A stretch of 64,000 nucleotides of DNA from Kiritimatiellaceae bacterium (lineage in GTDB: Bacteria > Verrucomicrobiota > Kiritimatiellia > Kiritimatiellales > Tichowtungiaceae), in the NCBI GenBank assembly GCA_013141415.1, contig JABFQY010000003.1, forward strand, positions 333,729 to 397,728, written 5' to 3'. The notes below the pieces were generated by a model, which was not told the origin of the DNA, did no database searches, and saw only the letters and a list, made by a program, of their open reading frames with translations. Shown piece by piece: positions 7,517 to 16,821 of the stretch. Position numbers and translations under genes: made by a program. Each line of letters begins with the position of its first letter. Position 1 is the stretch's first letter.

Positions 7517-8446
7517 TTACCAGTCGTCAAAATCCCCTTTGTTTATATGCTTTTTGAGCGTTACTTCGGACAGGGATACGTGCTGAGCCGCCTTTTTTCT
7601 GGCGGCACAAAAGCTCACCGCCGGATTTTTTTTATGGTATTCACGGATAAATTTTTTGGCCTCTTTATATTTCGGTTGGTAGAGATCGCCACGGGCTTTG
7701 CCACCCGCCGAAGCGGAACGGACTGTTGCCGCGCCACGGGCTGCGCCTGGAATGACGTTCTCTTCGATTTTGTCCAAGCGATGATCCAGATGCGTTTTTA
7801 AGGCGGTATTGCTGATGTCGGGCGGACGGCGCGTGGAACAGGTTTTCGGGCAGTCGCCAGAGAAGCCGGTTTTATTCAGCGAGAGACATTCGCGCAATGG
7901 AACGGTGGCAATGCCGCGACTATGCAGCAGCTCGGCGGCACCGGCATGATGGGATGGAAAAAGGACGCATCCAACCTTTTTGGGGTCGGCGTGTGGTAAT
8001 ACGGCATTAAGCGCCGCCGGGGCGGAATCTGCAAAGCAGGCGAAAACATGGCGCAACTCTCCGTTGCAATCGCACCGCCCGACAAAATCCAAATGCTCCA
8101 GTTGCGGGCCTGCGGCGGGCATCAGATTAAAGACACTGCGTAACGAATCACTGACAAGGTCAAGACTCGGCCGGTACGCCTGAACATCGTGCCAGTCCAA
8201 GACCACGTCCTCGAAGATTTCAGCGTGCTCACCTGTAGGAATGGCGCGGTACTTCTTGCCGGATTCGTGGACGGAAAGCTGGATGGACGGGTCGTCTGGG
8301 CAGGGATAGAAGTCTGCGCGTGTTCCGGAACAGGGAACCAAAAACGGCTGAACGGCCGGGAAAGCCCGCCCGAACACCTCCTCCCACCACGCTAAGGACT
8401 CCTGTGAGTTTTTGAATTTGAGCAGCTTTCGAAACGGGAATTCCAT
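7517..8446 (-). CDS. Unrecognised 309-aa protein, probable DNA-binding C-terminus
   Basis: I do not recognise this family. Residues 1-180 form an acidic-to-neutral domain beginning KLLKFKNSQESLAWWEEVF and containing several Cys and His (FYPCPDD, GRCDCNGELRHVF), perhaps a metal-binding fold. A hydrophobic GCVLFPSHHAG block suggests an alpha/beta unit. A linker around 215-250 is rich in Ala, Gly and Arg. The last 55 residues (YKEAKKFIREYHKKNP...SLSEVTLKKHI) look like a basic helix-turn-helix. The gene has a strong ribosome site (GGAGGT eight bases before ATG 8446) and its own terminator. It stands alone between the replication cassette and sspA. Its C-terminus suggests DNA binding; nothing shows whether it belongs to replication, regulation or defence. 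Confidence 0.6.
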   Translation of the reverse strand: MEFPFRKLLKFKNSQESLAWWEEVFGRAFPAVQPFLVPCSGTRADFYPCPDDPSIQLSVHESGKKYRAIPTGEHAEIFEDVVLDWHDVQAYRPSLDLVSDSLRSVFNLMPAAGPQLEHLDFVGRCDCNGELRHVFACFADSAPAALNAVLPHADPKKVGCVLFPSHHAGAAELLHSRGIATVPLRECLSLNKTGFSGDCPKTCSTRRPPDISNTALKTHLDHRLDKIEENVIPGAARGAATVRSASAGGKARGDLYQPKYKEAKKFIREYHKKNPAVSFCAARKKAAQHVSLSEVTLKKHINKGDFDDW

Positions 8447-8945
8447 GCGACAAGACCTCCAGATAATGGAGAGGGTCTATCCGGATGGCCGATAGAGCAA
8501 ATTCGCGGCGGAAGCATGAAGAGAAGAGGAAGCGGGGGTTTGAGAGCATTATCCTTTTCGCGACAACATAATACGCATAGCGAAACAGCAAGAATACCAG
8601 TGCACCCTCCCTCTCGGTTAGTATGCTTTAAAAAGTAAAACAAGGCGTACGAACGGAAAAGAAGAAAGTTTTAAAATGATGTAAAATTATTTCAACCTGT
8701 TGCAGAGGATGGGGTTCTGAAAATGTGTTTCGAGGTGGGTTTTTGATGTCTGGAATTGCATATCCTGACTACGCTTGAAAATCGGCCAAGCGCCTTTGAC
8801 CTGCCGGATCGGCTGGGTGTCGTCGTTGAATTTCGCCTTGCGATACTTAAATGCGATGACCCCGGCAACCTGACCCTGCCAATGGTGAGGAATGCAACGC
8901 TCTCACCAGTTGCCTCTCACCCAAACATCTGGCAGACTTTTACGC
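8447..8945. other. Intergenic region between the 309-aa gene and sspA
   Basis: About 500 bp without a gene I can support. It must contain the leftward promoter of the 309-aa gene and the rightward promoter of sspA. A short inverted repeat (TCTATC...GATAGA) lies near 8477-8497. A rightward frame at 8756-8965 is uninterrupted but has no ribosome site, overlaps the sspA start and resembles nothing I know. No clear terminator or riboswitch is visible. Confidence 0.4.
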
Positions 8946-10046
8946 ATGATTTATTTGGACTATAATGCGACAGGCCCAATGTTACCCGAGGTTCTGAATG
9001 CTATGTGTCCTTTTTTTTGCGAACAGTGGGCGAACCCCAGCAGTCCCTACGCCTTTGCAAAACAAGCTTCTGACGCTATCGAAATCGCAAGAAGTCATGT
9101 CGCATCGCTTATTGGTGCCAAACCAAATGAAATCGTTTTTTCGAGCTGTGCCACGGAAAGCAACCAAACGGTTCTGCATGGAGTCCGTGGCAAGGTGGCG
9201 ACCTCTACCGTGGAACACAGTTCCATTATAGATTTTCTGAAAGAACGAGATAACACTTGCTTTGTACCCGTCGATGGTGCCGGGCGACTAGATCTTGAAG
9301 CATTGGATTTCTCCCTGACCCAGCAACAGATAGAGCTAGTTTCTGTTATCTGGGCAAACAATGAAGTAGGTGTTATTTCGCCTATTGAGCAAACAGCCAA
9401 GATATGTAAAAAACACGGGGTTTTGTTCCATAGCGATGCAGTTCAAGCCGCTGGCAAAATAGAAGTCGATGTCAAAACAAACGAAGTCGATTACCTTAGC
9501 CTAAGTGCGCACAAAATATTCGGGCCAAAAGGTATTGGTGCGCTCTATGTAAGGGACGGTGCCCCATATAGACCCTTGCTAGTTGGTCGACAGGAGAAAG
9601 GCCGCCGAGGAGGAACAGAAGCTGTCCCTCTTATTGTTGGTTTTGGCAAGGCCGCTGAGCTTGCAAAAAAAGATCTCTCTGCACGCATGGGCCACACAAA
9701 AAAAATGCGAGACATGCTTGAGAACAGCATTCTTCAACAGATACCGGAGGCATATATCAATGGAGATAAAACTTGCCGCCTTCCCAACACGACCAATATT
9801 GGCTTCAAGGGAATCGATTCTGACACGTTCATCCAATTCCTGAGTACCCAAGGCATCATGGCAGCAAATGGCTCTGCCTGTAAATCTAGTGCAATTACGC
9901 CCTCACATGTCCTGACAGCCATGGGAAGAACCCACGAAGAGTCAAATGAGGCAATTCGCTTCAGCCTATCGCATCTCACTCAAGAAAACGATATTTGCTC
10001 TGCGGTAAGCATTTTGAAGACGCTCGCTGAATCACTTCGAGGCTGA
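8946..10046 (+). CDS. sspA: Cysteine desulfurase SspA (IscS/DndA family)
   Basis: This PLP-dependent cysteine desulfurase of 366 residues is expected to pass cysteine sulfur to SspD for DNA phosphorothioation. The start at ATG 8946 gives the family's canonical opening MIYLDYNATGP; a longer reading from 8892 adds 18 unrelated residues. Visible are the cofactor lysine in SAHKIFGPKG (Lys190), HSDAVQAAGK around the PLP-binding Asp, and the catalytic cysteine in ANGSACKSS (Cys312). It faces the sspBCDFGH operon and its last 15 bp overlap the end of sspH on the other strand. The family also includes IscS and NifS. The assignment to SspA rests on location beside sspD, sspC and sspB and on the absence of iron-sulfur assembly genes. 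No strong ribosome site is seen. Confidence 0.85.
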   Translation: MIYLDYNATGPMLPEVLNAMCPFFCEQWANPSSPYAFAKQASDAIEIARSHVASLIGAKPNEIVFSSCATESNQTVLHGVRGKVATSTVEHSSIIDFLKERDNTCFVPVDGAGRLDLEALDFSLTQQQIELVSVIWANNEVGVISPIEQTAKICKKHGVLFHSDAVQAAGKIEVDVKTNEVDYLSLSAHKIFGPKGIGALYVRDGAPYRPLLVGRQEKGRRGGTEAVPLIVGFGKAAELAKKDLSARMGHTKKMRDMLENSILQQIPEAYINGDKTCRLPNTTNIGFKGIDSDTFIQFLSTQGIMAANGSACKSSAITPSHVLTAMGRTHEESNEAIRFSLSHLTQENDICSAVSILKTLAESLRG

Positions 10047-13000
10047 TCCGTACAGCTTGGATATTTCAGTCACGAGAAAGACTAGCTGAGCATCACTAAT
10101 AAATGGCACCTGTGCATATACAATGTTGGGCTCTCCTTCTAGCTTAGCGGCAAGATGCCCTTTCCCCATTAGTCGCTCAGCGCCCTTCTCCCCGAGTGCT
10201 ATTTCGGACGTCCCTTCGCCGTCAACCCTTAGAACAAGCCGGTTCCCAAGTTGTGACCGAAGTTGTGGGGGCATGACCTGAGCTTCTGGACGTTGTGCTG
10301 CAAATATCAGGAAAATGCCAGCCGCTCGAGCTTTTACCCCCAACCGACCTACAGTTTTTGTTACGGCATCTTTATATTCATCGATCATCATCCATTCGGC
10401 AAATTCATCGTGGACGACCCAGATGTAAGGGAGTTTTTCAGATGCGCCTTTCTTAGAATTTAAGCCGGTAATATCTTTTACTCCGTTTTTCTTCAGCACC
10501 ATGTAGCGACGCTCCATCTCCCCAACAAGCGCCTCCACCCTCCCAACAGCTTTGGCCATGTCATCAATAACCCCTTCGCGAACATGCGGAAGTGCTGCCA
10601 GATCCTGGTAATCGACCATCTTAGGGTCGATAATGATAATTTCAGCATTGTCCGGTGAGTTTGTGGCCGCGATTCCAAGTACGATATTTTGGATAAGTAC
10701 GGATTTTCCACTACCGGTTGATCCCGCAACTAAAGTGTGCGGAGCATTCTTTTGGGGCGAGAACACAAGAGGGCTTCCATCTTCCTCTCGAACTCCTATT
10801 AGAAGAGAACAGTTCAGGGTTGTATCAGCGACATTCCATTTTTCCCAAATATTCTGAAGCATCAGGACTTCGCGTTCTGGACGAGCTATCGAAATAGACA
10901 CCACGCCGGGTTCCGCATTCACCGCCGTGATATTTAACCCATGCGATGTGAGAAATTCGCTTTGCCGCTTTCTGACCTGATCTACTGTCAAATTAGCGCT
11001 ACCCTCAAATTTTAATAGTGCGCAGTTTGGCGTTAATCGCGAGCTAACCAACTTTGCCTTTAGTTGAAATTGTTGCAACGCCCCCTTACATTCAACGGCT
11101 GTGTTTTGGAGCCACCCTTCAGCATCATTTATATGCTGCAAATTAACGGGAAAGGCGGCCTGCAGTTTTTGCACGAGGGTAGCAAATGCATTACCACTAC
11201 GGATAGCGGCAGGCTCGGCTGGTGTTGCGGGAGCTGTTTTAATCGGTTTTTTATCATCCTGCTTGTTGGCCAAATTCGTCGCCGTTTCGCCTGCCACTAC
11301 GGTTGAAGTTATTATTTCACCTGCCACTGTTGTCGCTCCAGCGTGCAACAGCTGCCAGGAGGGTCTTCCCCAGACATCTTCACCGGCATTGTCTTTGCGA
11401 ATTTGCCCGACAGGCCCTTCAGCAATATAAGCAGAGATAAGGCTGCGAACTTTCGCTCTCGAGAACACTTCCTGATAGGCATCATCAAGCTCTGCGACAA
11501 CAGAAAAATCGGAACACTCGGGGCTGTCCGAAGGGCCCGATATAAATACATGCGAATAACCCCGAACGAAAATTTCACAGCTTCCCTCGCGAAGAGCATC
11601 TCGCCATTTTGCTAATTGGGCCATCCTGTCGCTAGGCACGTGAACCCCCGTCATAACAAGATTTGAAAGACGAGAAAGCCATAAGTTTCGATCCATGCAT
11701 GCCGGTTCATCAAACAAGGCTTCTCGAATCCTTCGAACGGTGTCCCGCAACTGCTTCTGAGACTCTTTTCGCTTAGCGCTAAGCGATGAATGATCAATAT
11801 ATTTAGCCTCTGAAATAATGATGCCTAATTTAAACTTTCCGTCTTCAATAATTGGGCATAAAGCCATTAGATCGGCGATCTGCTCTTCCTTCTGCCCCAA
11901 CCACTCTGCGTAGTCATCGAGAAAATACCAGCCATGCAATGACGTGGCGCCTAGCTCATCCTCAATCAAATATTTACTGAGAACCACGCCCATCAACTCG
12001 CTGGCATTGCGGCCACGTTTAGCAGCTCTCAACACCAAATCCCCCGAGACTTCATTGGCATCCTCAATAAACCGTTCCACAAGACCGTTTAATATAGGTT
12101 CCTCTAAATTAAGATTCAGGTTGTTAATCCGCCCCTTCACCATAGCCTTCAAGAGCCCTAGCGGGGCTCTCGATGAGATCAGTAGATTTCGCCCCTGACT
12201 TGATGTTTGTTTATAGCGAATCACCCTGACCTGCTGATTCATCAACTGTCGGCGATCAAGTAATTCATCGTAATTGGCAACCCAGTTGCCAAGCTTGTGA
12301 ATCTCATCGAAAATATCGGCGGTTCGTGCATCATTGAAGTTAAGCTGTCGCGCTGGCAAAAGATGTTTCCCTTTTTCATGGAGATGCGGCTTCATGATAG
12401 AAGACAGGGCATTGATATATTTCCAGCCCGTTCTGGTTTGAACGGGACAAGTCAAATAAACAACCGATTTCATCTCATCGCGAGCGGACGGTTTACGCCG
12501 AGACCACTGTGGTGGGATAAGGTCTATGGCCTCAACAGGATTGGATTCGTCGGTATACCACTCCACCTCCGCATGCCGTGAAATAACATCCTGCAAGAAA
12601 ACGATATCAGTTGGTCTGCCATCTTTTGGGTCAGGCGTCGGAGCTTGATTTGCCATGATACCGATGCGCAACCGCGCCATAAAATCCGTTGCTGCTTCGC
12701 TTGCCACAAAAGAGTCTGAATTATCGTCAGAGGATTCGATTATCCGCTCATAAAGGTTCATCAATCGTCCAGCGTCGCGATGGCGCAAGACAATTTCACA
12801 TCTCATATCATCTTCATCTTCATGCAGTGCTGCGACTTGATCTACAAGTGCCACGGGAAGCCGCGAACAGTCACAATTAAAGAGCACGGTAGACAAATTC
12901 GCCTTCTCATGCGGATACAACTTGAGATATTTTTTTATCAGGTCCAGCACAAGCAGGGCCGTGGCTGAAGGAGATTCGTTGGTCTCATCCAATCCATCAT

Positions 13001-15266
13001 TTTCTGCCAAGGGGCTCTCGTGAAGGCTGTAATCAAGATGATGATCCGTACAAGCAAGCAGCTTGGGTGAAAAGGAATCCCAGCCCATTGCCATCTCCGG
13101 ATAATATGGATGCTTTAACCCCTCTGTCAGCTCACGGAAATAAAGCCGCGAATCGCTGAAATGAGTCTCATGGTTTGACAGCAACGCTTTGAGAAGACCG
13201 GAAATTTGTCTAATTTTTATCTCCATGGCAAAAAGTCGCAACGGATGCCACGGAGTAATAATCGCTGTTACTTTATCCCCAGAAATTTGTGCAGTTCCGA
13301 TTTCGAGCAGTGGCTTTAAAAGCAAATCTCTATTGCGATCGCCTTTTGCTTTTTCACAAATAATTCCAAGCAGATTCCCATAAGCTTCACATTGCGCACT
13401 GATTCCTTCAGCTAAAAACCCGTGTGTGCAAAACTCTTGAATTGACTGTTCATATGTCGTTTCAAAAGTTGACCAACAGGACTGAATCTCTTTTAATAGC
13501 TCATCGTTAATTAGGTTTTGGCTTCGCGCTTTACCTAAGTTTGATCCCCATATCAGCTTCAAATCGTTTTCTTTGCGATAAACGGGGACGAAAGATCCTC
13601 GGTCCTGCGCATAACTGGCATGCAAGGTTTGGGAGTTTTTTAAATCTATGGATTGGACATTGCCCTTTCCGCTTATGGTTTCTCTCGAGGCAAAGCAACA
13701 GAGGAACGGTCTATCAGAGAGTCGCCTCCAATCTCCTGGCAGCTCCGCAGCCACAGCATCGGGGTTAAATTGCCAGATAAGTTGTTTGGAAACGTTATCT
13801 TCACGGCCATTCAGATGTGTGATTTGGAGGTTTACAAAAAACTTAATGCGGAGTGCGGCTTTTGATGCAGAATGGTTGAGATGAGGGTTAGTCTCTCTAC
13901 GCCATGCGTCGAGGTGCGATTTGAAATTAAAAAGCTCTCCTGTATCCCAGACGACGCCATTGCCTAACAATGCAGGTAAGCCCTGATAACGGAATGCAAA
14001 ATATTCCCCCGCAGCAAAATTCAATTTTTTCAAATCCTGTTTGGTTCTACGATCCGAGGTGATGCAGAGCGATTTGCTTCTAACCGTTTCTGAATGATCA
14101 AATAATCCTTCAAGACAAATAACCAGCCCAGCTAAAAAATCTTCGCATTCGACCGGCTTCCCGAAAATAAATTGATCCCATTTTGTTTTAAGAAACCCAT
14201 CTTCCTTTAGTTCTAACCGATGGTTTTCATAAAAATCCTCATCGGGGGCATCTGCGCTCGATGTCGTTCGTCTTTTGGACAATGTTTCTAAATATTTCCG
14301 CTCTTCTTCGCCTAACAGAATTGCGTCACGCTCATCATAAAATTCTAGTGTTTTTGCCCCGAGATTAAATTTTTCCTTCTTCAGCCCATCAAAGAGAGCG
14401 CTAATGCCTTCCCATTCACACAGGCTCAATTCATATGCAGCCCCATTCCACCCGCTATCAGCAGAGATGAACTCTTTAATGCATGAATGATATTGCTGAA
14501 TTATGTTGTCCTTCACTTTATCAAAGGTCGTCTTGAGTTGATCTTGGGTCAGCAATCCTTGCGACGGTGTGTATTTAAAAAGGTAACAGGATCGCTGACG
14601 AATCGCTTTAGCATACAGTTGCTTCCAACGGGAAATATGCCCGGCATTTTTGTCATTCAGCACATTAAAAAATGTCTTATCTCTGGGAATTCTCAGGGTG
14701 GGCAAGGCTAGGCCTAAAGCCTCGAGCAACGGCTCGCCTTCTTCGAGAATTTGCCGCCTAGTTTCAATCACATAGCCAGCAAACGCCTCTAGCTGATATG
14801 TTCTAACCTCCAGCAGGCCCCGAAGCGCCAGCGCCCACCAGCCTTTTTGTTGTTCATCGCAACCTATTTCCGCATTAGCGTAATCGACCCAAAGGCCGGG
14901 ATGCCCTAAGAGTTGCGATGAGCCAATGGGCGTCATATCCTTAAGAGATTGTTGCTCATCGTCACCTGTTGTCGCCAATAAGAGAGCATCTCTTTCACAA
15001 TCTGCATTTCGAAAAAATGTTGTCCTTTCGTCCGTGAGAATATTCTCGGGCAACGAACACCCTTTGACAAAATTTCGAGGGAGCTTAATTTCTATTTTTT
15101 TGCTTAATACTGAATCGTTTAATATCGCTTGAGCAATCGCAGCCGTCTGTTTTGCAGATAAGCAATCAAGCAGATATCTTGCAGTCCCATCACTGCCATC
15201 CGCTGCCTCTAAACGATCTTTCAGATACTGGATTGCGACTTTTCCGATTAATTCGTCATTCGTCAT
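10032..15266 (-). CDS. sspH: SspH (DptH-like), FtsK/HerA-type ATPase of the restriction module
   Basis: This very large protein of about 1744 residues ends in an FtsK/SpoIIIE-type motor: Walker A AGSTGSGKSVLIQN (near residue 1514), Walker B IIIIDPK, then VVHDEFAEWM and FAAQRPEAQ. The long N-terminal region (over 1300 residues) has no motif I recognise, as is usual for DptH/DndH and SspH. These proteins work with the F and G subunits against DNA lacking phosphorothioates. ATG 15266 is preferred over 15323 because AGGAG precedes it with correct spacing. It follows sspG by 17 bp and is last in the operon. Its 3' end overlaps convergent sspA by 15 bp. The SspH rather than DptH name follows from the sspB-type modification genes; the two families are related. 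Confidence 0.82.
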   Translation of the reverse strand: MTNDELIGKVAIQYLKDRLEAADGSDGTARYLLDCLSAKQTAAIAQAILNDSVLSKKIEIKLPRNFVKGCSLPENILTDERTTFFRNADCERDALLLATTGDDEQQSLKDMTPIGSSQLLGHPGLWVDYANAEIGCDEQQKGWWALALRGLLEVRTYQLEAFAGYVIETRRQILEEGEPLLEALGLALPTLRIPRDKTFFNVLNDKNAGHISRWKQLYAKAIRQRSCYLFKYTPSQGLLTQDQLKTTFDKVKDNIIQQYHSCIKEFISADSGWNGAAYELSLCEWEGISALFDGLKKEKFNLGAKTLEFYDERDAILLGEEERKYLETLSKRRTTSSADAPDEDFYENHRLELKEDGFLKTKWDQFIFGKPVECEDFLAGLVICLEGLFDHSETVRSKSLCITSDRRTKQDLKKLNFAAGEYFAFRYQGLPALLGNGVVWDTGELFNFKSHLDAWRRETNPHLNHSASKAALRIKFFVNLQITHLNGREDNVSKQLIWQFNPDAVAAELPGDWRRLSDRPFLCCFASRETISGKGNVQSIDLKNSQTLHASYAQDRGSFVPVYRKENDLKLIWGSNLGKARSQNLINDELLKEIQSCWSTFETTYEQSIQEFCTHGFLAEGISAQCEAYGNLLGIICEKAKGDRNRDLLLKPLLEIGTAQISGDKVTAIITPWHPLRLFAMEIKIRQISGLLKALLSNHETHFSDSRLYFRELTEGLKHPYYPEMAMGWDSFSPKLLACTDHHLDYSLHESPLAENDGLDETNESPSATALLVLDLIKKYLKLYPHEKANLSTVLFNCDCSRLPVALVDQVAALHEDEDDMRCEIVLRHRDAGRLMNLYERIIESSDDNSDSFVASEAATDFMARLRIGIMANQAPTPDPKDGRPTDIVFLQDVISRHAEVEWYTDESNPVEAIDLIPPQWSRRKPSARDEMKSVVYLTCPVQTRTGWKYINALSSIMKPHLHEKGKHLLPARQLNFNDARTADIFDEIHKLGNWVANYDELLDRRQLMNQQVRVIRYKQTSSQGRNLLISSRAPLGLLKAMVKGRINNLNLNLEEPILNGLVERFIEDANEVSGDLVLRAAKRGRNASELMGVVLSKYLIEDELGATSLHGWYFLDDYAEWLGQKEEQIADLMALCPIIEDGKFKLGIIISEAKYIDHSSLSAKRKESQKQLRDTVRRIREALFDEPACMDRNLWLSRLSNLVMTGVHVPSDRMAQLAKWRDALREGSCEIFVRGYSHVFISGPSDSPECSDFSVVAELDDAYQEVFSRAKVRSLISAYIAEGPVGQIRKDNAGEDVWGRPSWQLLHAGATTVAGEIITSTVVAGETATNLANKQDDKKPIKTAPATPAEPAAIRSGNAFATLVQKLQAAFPVNLQHINDAEGWLQNTAVECKGALQQFQLKAKLVSSRLTPNCALLKFEGSANLTVDQVRKRQSEFLTSHGLNITAVNAEPGVVSISIARPEREVLMLQNIWEKWNVADTTLNCSLLIGVREEDGSPLVFSPQKNAPHTLVAGSTGSGKSVLIQNIVLGIAATNSPDNAEIIIIDPKMVDYQDLAALPHVREGVIDDMAKAVGRVEALVGEMERRYMVLKKNGVKDITGLNSKKGASEKLPYIWVVHDEFAEWMMIDEYKDAVTKTVGRLGVKARAAGIFLIFAAQRPEAQVMPPQLRSQLGNRLVLRVDGEGTSEIALGEKGAERLMGKGHLAAKLEGEPNIVYAQVPFISDAQLVFLVTEISKLYGSASK

Positions 15267-15283
15267 AGTAGCTCCTGAAGCTT

Positions 15284-16819
15284 TTAATCCAGCGTTGAGA
15301 AAGGGTTGAGAACGTAAGCGCATCCGTCAGACAGCCGCTTTAGCAACCCGATACTTGAAAGGCGCTGCTCGAGGCGTTCAGAGTTGTTTTTGAATTCTTT
15401 TTTATCAAAATCGCATTTCACCACTTCGGCATAGTACTCCGCTTCATTACTGCCCAATACGATGCCATATTTATTGAGCACCTCGCTCAAGAACAGCTCT
15501 AACTCCATGCGTTTCCCAACCGTGCTTAATACGATGCTCTTAAGAAAAGCATCCGTTGGAGCATAACGAAGTCTATTGGTACCCCGCTTTGAAATCAGGC
15601 CTATTTCGCGGCCATACACCCTGTGAATATTTGCGAAATGCTGGGAGTGCCTCTGGCGTGCCGCATCGCGAAAGGCCTGTAGTAGATCGTCAGGGTGAGG
15701 AACGCCGACATAATCCATCTTTTCTCGAGGCCACAGGACAGTGTTTTTCAGAATCTCAAGGCATTCGTTATAGGGGTCGCTACCGCCCAGCGCTTCCCTC
15801 CAAATCTCGCTTTTTTCGATATCCGCGATATATGACTCAACCGCCTTAGCCGAAAGAACGTTGTTGTCCTGATATGATTCAACAGAGAGCTCTCGCACCA
15901 TTGTTTTTTTAGGGGCAACAATTTCGGAAATAAACAAACTGGGGCGGTCATCGCCAATGATTTCTCGAGCAACCTGCTGCTGATAGCGCAAAATATGAAA
16001 CCCAGCGACTCGAACCAGATGAGGAATAAGATCATACGAAGGTGCGTCCAGCTTCAATATCGTGATCCAATCTTTGGTTACTGCATCAAATACCGGATGT
16101 GAACGATAGGGAAGAAATCCGCCTGCCTTTTCTTTTGGCAGAGGTTCGGATGGCGGCTGTAGGCACTTAATTACAGTGTTCCATATCGTCTCGTGCTGAA
16201 ACAGGCGCTGTTCCAAAAGAGCAGAGAGCTCTGTCTTGTCGGCAGCCCGACAAAACATCAAATAAAGCAGCTCCCCCGTACGCCCAAAAAATCGTCGATC
16301 ATTCGATCTAGCGGTCTTGTCCAGATCCTCAAACAGGGCTTCGGGGCAATAAGGGAAAACAAATTTCGAAGTCCAGCGCTTATTGCTATTCACTTCCAGG
16401 CAGGTGGAGTGGATCACCTTTATGACTTCAACAAACTCGGCGAAGCTTTCAAAATGATTCTTCAGGTATGAGAAGTCGGGATTAACCAATCCCTGCTGCG
16501 ATTCCTCCATCTCTTTCAACCACAACTGCCACTGCTGGGCATCTCCCGAGGTTTTTTTACACAGCTGCTCCATTTTGGTCAGCGGATAGTTAAACAGGAT
16601 ATTACGCAAATACAGCCGATGGGCTGGCACGTAAGACAATGTGTTGTATTCCTGCTCATCAAATATTTTCCCGCTCGAACGCACATAGGCGTAAACATTC
16701 ATGAATTCCAGGTACACAAACCAGGGTGTTTGCTCATCATAGAGCCGATGCCCCCAGATGGCCTCATCTACCCACATAGACGGTTCAGGATTTTTGTTTT
16801 TTGGCTCCAGTCGTTCCAT
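15284..16819 (-). CDS. sspG: SspG (DptG-like) restriction module subunit
   Basis: This 511-residue soluble protein has no catalytic motif that I can see. It is assigned by position: the middle gene of the conserved F-G-H trio, starting 2 bp after the sspF stop, so translation is coupled (the AAAAGG ribosome site overlaps the end of sspF). The N-terminus (EPSMWVDEAIWGHRLYDEQT) and following helical region are typical of DptG-like proteins, whose biochemical role is not settled. The length is in the range expected. It is followed by sspH after 17 bp. Without its neighbours I would not have named it. Confidence 0.7.
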   Translation of the reverse strand: MERLEPKNKNPEPSMWVDEAIWGHRLYDEQTPWFVYLEFMNVYAYVRSSGKIFDEQEYNTLSYVPAHRLYLRNILFNYPLTKMEQLCKKTSGDAQQWQLWLKEMEESQQGLVNPDFSYLKNHFESFAEFVEVIKVIHSTCLEVNSNKRWTSKFVFPYCPEALFEDLDKTARSNDRRFFGRTGELLYLMFCRAADKTELSALLEQRLFQHETIWNTVIKCLQPPSEPLPKEKAGGFLPYRSHPVFDAVTKDWITILKLDAPSYDLIPHLVRVAGFHILRYQQQVAREIIGDDRPSLFISEIVAPKKTMVRELSVESYQDNNVLSAKAVESYIADIEKSEIWREALGGSDPYNECLEILKNTVLWPREKMDYVGVPHPDDLLQAFRDAARQRHSQHFANIHRVYGREIGLISKRGTNRLRYAPTDAFLKSIVLSTVGKRMELELFLSEVLNKYGIVLGSNEAEYYAEVVKCDFDKKEFKNNSERLEQRLSSIGLLKRLSDGCAYVLNPFSTLD

Positions 16820-16821
16820 GG

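Noticed and set aside
8756-8965. A 69-codon rightward frame before sspA
   Set aside because: No ribosome site, overlaps the sspA start in another frame, no recognisable protein features.
15267-15323. Longer N-terminus for SspH
   Set aside because: ATG 15323 has no ribosome site and lies inside the end of sspG; ATG 15266 has AGGAG at the right distance.
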